DNA of 64,000 nucleotides from Certhia americana (taxonomy: Eukaryota > Chordata > Aves > Passeriformes > Certhiidae): positions 25,368,086 to 25,432,085 of the forward strand of contig CM031864.1 of assembly GCA_018697195.1 (NCBI GenBank), in the 5' to 3' direction. The stretch's first letter is position 1. Each line of letters starts with the position of its first letter. Position numbers and translations under genes: made by a program. The notes under the pieces are model-generated. The model did no database searches, was not told the origin of the DNA, and saw only the letters and a program-made list of their open reading frames with translations. Positions 61,101-64,000 of this stretch are shown piece after piece.

Positions 61101-62978
61101 AATTGAGTCCAGTGCACATATAGAATGACAAAGGTATTAATGAGAACCTCTAAACACACTTGCAAAAGTATTGTTTGCAGAAGCACCCATGTACAAGGCA
61201 CTTTCAAATTGTGCAAGCTTTACTTTAGATTCCATTTTGAAACTGGTGGGGAGTTGTTAAAAGTTTAAATTTATTGCAGATAAGCCTCTGTGGCTTTAAA
61301 AGTCCCCCAAAATCATGGGGTGAATGTTGTTTCCCAAGCTGCCTTGATTAGCTGCTAAGCTTTTACTCCTCTATTCACTTTATTTCTTTTAACATATCTT
61401 CAAACACTGGTTTCATTTGATAGTAGTGAATTCTCAATTTTTTTGCAATACATGTATTTTACTTCGTGTATAAATAGTCACAGTGTTTATTTTTACTTTG
61501 TAACAGTACTGGAAAAATCAAAGGCATATTTGTTGTTATTCTTTCTGTTCTTGTTACTGTTGGCTTTTTTGCATAAGTAACTCATTAGATCAGTTTTGAG
61601 ATAAATCAAAAGTACTAAGAGTTTCTGAGGAATGGGGAGCTACAAATCATTAGACTGATTGTGCATTGCTTCTAAATGAGCATCACTTTTTAACCCATGG
61701 TGCTGCTGAATCAAATCTTTATTAATAGATAGACTTGTTTAAATCTGGACATGGTCTTATTTCTGAGGAATCACTAAAATTCTCCTTCAGCAGTCACAAA
61801 TCATCACATTCTTGAAGAACAGAGCAGTTGTGTAATGTATAGGAATATGTCTAAATGAAAACCAGCCTTTGAATTTGCAACATACTGTCTTCCAGATTCT
61901 GTATCTGAAGCCACCATGGACCTTAGCAAACCTGCTGAAATGTTATAAAAAACACTGGATGGCTGTTTTTGGTTATGTGGTGCCAAGGAGTTTACTTTCA
62001 ACCATTGAATGTCTTTCGAAACACCTTTATGCAGGTAACAGTCCCTGAGAAAGTTAATTGTAAACTTGTAAAAAGCCTGCCTGTTCTGGTTTGAGTTATA
62101 GATCTGACTGTGTGTATTAGTGGTCACCAAAGTCTCTGAATTATTTTTTAAAAAGCAAATATTCCATTTCCCTCCTTTGCCCCCATGTTATGTGTGACCA
62201 AATGATCTGCATTTGCCAAAAACATTATGGAGGAGCAAAGGATGTTTAATGTGGTATGTGAGGGCAGGGAGGTTTGTTTAAAAAAAAGAAACAAACAAAC
62301 ACAAACCTTCCATTTCTTTAAAGATGTCTTTGAGCATTTGATTTTGACAGACAGACCTGGTGATCTTCCCCAGAGGGTGGTGGGAACTGCCTAGACTCCC
62401 CATGGAATGGGCCTGGCCCCAAGGCTGCCTGAGCTCCAGGAGTGTTTGGGCAACATCTCAGGGTGGGATTGTTGGGGTGTCTCTGTAGGACCAGGACTTG
62501 GACTCCATGATCATGTGAGTCTCTTCCCACTCAGGATATACTGTGGTTTCTTGGTTCTACCTCTTTGGGGTATTGCTGTTCTGCAGAATTATTTTAGATA
62601 TGCCAGTTGATTCTCGTGCAAGATCCCAGGGTAAATTTGGAACACTTGGTTAAAGAGTGAGCAATCTCATGCATGTTTCTCTGAGATTGTTGTACCTGAT
62701 GCTTCTGAACCATTTTCCTAGGCTTTTCATGTGCTTCTGTTAATCTAAGTATTTGAGTACTAAATTTGCATGTCAAGACTGTTAAATCCTAACTTTTTTT
62801 TTCTCCCTCTTTTGTTAATGTCTAAACATCAGATAAACCCTTTGACTCCTCAACAGTGCATATCCTGCTCCAGGAATCCAAAAAATTGCTCCATGCTTTC
62901 AGCTGCAGGTCAGACTACAATGGTGTCCTGCCCCAGGCTTATGCTGAAGTGACAAAACTGTGTGAGACCCTTGGGGAG
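49143..62978 (+). CDS. SWT1: SWT1, PIN-domain RNA endoribonuclease (3' end beyond window)
   Basis: SWT1 is the homologue of yeast Swt1, a nuclear endoribonuclease in mRNP quality control. Coding exons: 49143-49208, 51257-51315, 51991-52726, 55107-55178, 55325-55381, 55969-56098, 56227-56328, 57878-58066, 58426-58519, 59707-59843, 60505-60653, 61896-62034, 62833-62978. All phases join, giving 692 codons of an expected ~900, so the remaining exons lie to the right. Translation starts [20 protein letters not shown] in the exon after a TAG acceptor at 49131-49133. Residues 1 to about 290 are Lys/Arg/Ser-rich and low-complexity, typical of the family's disordered N-terminus. The PIN domain spans about 380-525. 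Downstream exons carry [35 protein letters not shown] and [19 protein letters not shown], matching the vertebrate C-terminal half. Transcription presumably starts at the promoter shared with TRMT1L. Confidence 0.95.
49209..51256 (+). other. SWT1: SWT1 intron 1 of the coding region
   Basis: Bounded by a GTAGGA donor and a TTTTAG acceptor. AT-rich with no recognisable repeat family or extra exon; neighbouring coding exons join in phase without it. Confidence 0.7.
53365..53520 (-). mobile_element. CR1 LINE 3' fragment, antisense
   Basis: The plus strand reads 'cttcagatcatccagtccag', 'cttgctcaagcagggtcagc', 'agagattccacaacctctct' and 'gggtagcctggtcaagcacc', antisense CR1 order of a different subfamily from most copies here. 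Confidence 0.9.
53774..54960 (-). other. Unassigned antisense element with exon-like open stretches
   Basis: Inside SWT1 intron 3. On the minus strand there is a GC-rich leader with short repeats. Then comes an acceptor-like CTTCAG and an open stretch (about 54705-54429) reading [20 protein letters not shown], then [20 protein letters not shown] and more. A second polypyrimidine-AG precedes an open stretch (about 54340-54173) containing [20 protein letters not shown] and ending [10 protein letters not shown] plus stop. AATAAA on the minus strand lies at 53841-53836. I recognise no family. It could be a retroelement remnant, an old retrocopy or a nested minus-strand gene; the open frames may also be chance. 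Confidence 0.35.
54704..54799. repeat. Short imperfect tandem repeat
   Basis: Three to four imperfect units of about 23-30 bp share 'cctcagtgaggggttcagca' or variants. Each unit contains a CCTC...GAGG self-complementary core that could form a small hairpin. Confidence 0.8.
56227..59843 (+). other. SWT1: SWT1 PIN nuclease domain exons
   Basis: Four exons (56227-56328, 57878-58066, 58426-58519, 59707-59843) encode the PIN fold. The first has [16 protein letters not shown] with the first metal-binding Asp at residue 387 (codon 56265-56267). The second has [17 protein letters not shown] with the conserved Glu near 423. The third has [18 protein letters not shown], and the junction with the fourth gives [19 protein letters not shown] with Asp503/Asp504. 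The acidic PIN catalytic set therefore looks intact, implying an active nuclease. Confidence 0.9.
56329..57877 (+). other. SWT1: SWT1 intron within the PIN domain
   Basis: Separates the first and second PIN exons (donor GTATGT, acceptor CTTCCAG). No repeat family or additional exon recognised; the flanking exons join in phase. Confidence 0.7.
62345..62545 (+). mobile_element. Probable CR1 LINE 3' fragment
   Basis: Contains 'cagagggtggtgggaactgc', 'ctccaggagtgtttgggcaa', 'aggaccaggacttggactcc' and 'atgatcatgtgagtctcttc', ending 'actcaggatata'. This resembles the tail of another CR1 subfamily. It lies in the SWT1 intron before 62833. Confidence 0.75.
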
Positions 62979-64000
62979 GTAAGGACAGCTTTGGTGGTTG
63001 TCCACCTCACCCCACCCCCGAGCTGTTCCATGTTCCAAACCTGGCTTAGATTTCTTAATTATTCCCATCATTTCCACTGATTACTCCAGGAAATGTTGCT
63101 GGGGTGTTTTCTAAATGAAGAGACCCTGACTTTAACTTTTATTTTCATGCAGTGAATATCTGCTGATACATTTTGTTCCTAATATAAATGTGTTCGTTTT
63201 GCAAGGGTGACTGAAAACCATTATTTTGCCTTAGTTTTCTATTGCATTTCTATCTGATGGGTCTTAGAGGTTAAACTTGCTGTTTCTCCTTCTGACATGA
63301 GTCCCATACTGCTGTTCTTATGGGTGTTATTTCAGCTTTCATTGTTTTTGTAGCTGAAGAAGGGACTCCCTTGTATCACGTGGTTTGTGATGGTTATTGG
63401 GGGTTGTCCTCACACCTTCTGTGTTCTCAGAAGTTGGTCTTCACTCCCAGCTCAGCTCTGAGTTGCTGCGGAGGAAATTCCAACTATCTTGGTTTATGGT
63501 TACTGTCAGTTCTGTATGTAAGGGCATAAAAACTGGAGTCATGAGCATGGATGAAATATTTGGATTTATGAGAAAGGAGCTAGGTCAGAACAGCTGTGAA
63601 GAGTTCTTGGTGTCTTTGGAAAAGGCTGAAGGGGAAAGAAAGAAGGAAGGTCAGGAGTCACCTGTGCTGGGACCTCTGTGTGGTGCAATCAGCCCTGAAC
63701 CTGAGGTTCTGCTGTCATGAGAATCAGGCTCTATCTGAAGACTTGTCAGGAAGGAAATTCCTTCCTGTAAGGGTGGGGAAGCCTTGGATACAGGGTGTCT
63801 GGAGTAGCTGTGGATACCTCTGTATTCCTGGCAGTGTCCAAGACTAGGCTGGACAGGGCTTGGAGCAAGCTGGGATAGTGGAAGGTGTCCCTGGCCTTGA
63901 CAGCATGTGGGACTGTATGGGCTTTAAGGTCCCTTCCAGCCCAAAGCACCACGAGGCTTTGGATGCAGACTGTAACCAAGGTGACTCAAAGAGTTTAGCC
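62979..64000 (+). other. SWT1: SWT1 intron running off the right edge
   Basis: Begins with the GTAAGG donor after codon 692. I see no further SWT1 exon before the window ends, although the gene should still encode roughly 200 residues. The last part is a CR1 fragment. Confidence 0.7.
63748..63960 (+). mobile_element. CR1 LINE 3' fragment
   Basis: Contains 'aattccttcctgtaagggtg', 'cttggagcaagctgggatag', 'ggaaggtgtccctggccttg' and 'tttaaggtcccttccagccc'. Sense to SWT1. Confidence 0.93.

Noticed and set aside
63397..63720. Plus-strand open frame as a further SWT1 exon
   Set aside because: The peptide does not resemble the SWT1 C-terminal region and no splice pair joins it in phase with the exon ending at 62978.
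1..64000. CRISPR arrays, bacterial operons, phage, rRNA or tRNA genes
   Set aside because: The sequence is vertebrate nuclear DNA. I looked for tRNA T-loop consensus words and found none in a plausible cloverleaf; no rRNA or CRISPR-like spacing was seen.

Overview
The window is nuclear DNA from a vertebrate, almost certainly a bird. It holds three conserved vertebrate genes in the order and orientation RNF2 (+), TRMT1L (-), SWT1 (+). Large spliced introns separate the exons, and at least 18 fragments matching CR1 LINE tails, the dominant interspersed repeat of birds, are scattered throughout. The species cannot be named from this window. Gene structures below were built by reading splice sites and checking that exon phases join.

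Layout. Positions 1-12000 are intergenic: a small tandem-repeat cluster at 225-691, CR1 copies, two LTR-like stretches (about 8650-9134 and 11559-11878) and a compound microsatellite, with no coding exon recognised. Positions 12060-13480 are a CpG island containing the presumed non-coding first exon of RNF2 (donor at 13194). RNF2 coding exons run from 24480 to 29121, followed by a roughly 2.3 kb 3' UTR with a poly(A) signal at 31433. The 15 coding exons of TRMT1L run leftward from 48052 to 34257, add up to exactly 2184 nt (727 aa plus stop), and face the 3' end of RNF2. A second CpG island (about 47740-48530) is a shared head-to-head promoter for TRMT1L and SWT1. Thirteen coding exons of SWT1 (2076 nt, 692 codons, all phases joining) run from 49143 to 62978; the gene continues past the right edge.

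The three genes do not form a pathway. RNF2 is the catalytic RING E3 of Polycomb PRC1 (H2A ubiquitylation), TRMT1L is a zinc-finger tRNA guanine methyltransferase paralogue, and SWT1 is a PIN-domain endoribonuclease of nuclear RNA quality control. The only visible regulatory coupling is the TRMT1L/SWT1 bidirectional promoter and the convergent RNF2/TRMT1L 3' ends.

Most notable irregularities: (1) the end of RNF2 exon 3 is scrambled, so a RING zinc ligand (Cys75 in human numbering) reads as Trp and the expected splice donor is missing, most likely a consensus error; (2) a CR1 copy abuts the RNF2 exon 2 donor; (3) two minisatellites beside the CpG islands are interrupted by arbitrary 10-N gaps; (4) an unexplained antisense exon-like open stretch with a poly(A) signal lies inside SWT1 intron 3.
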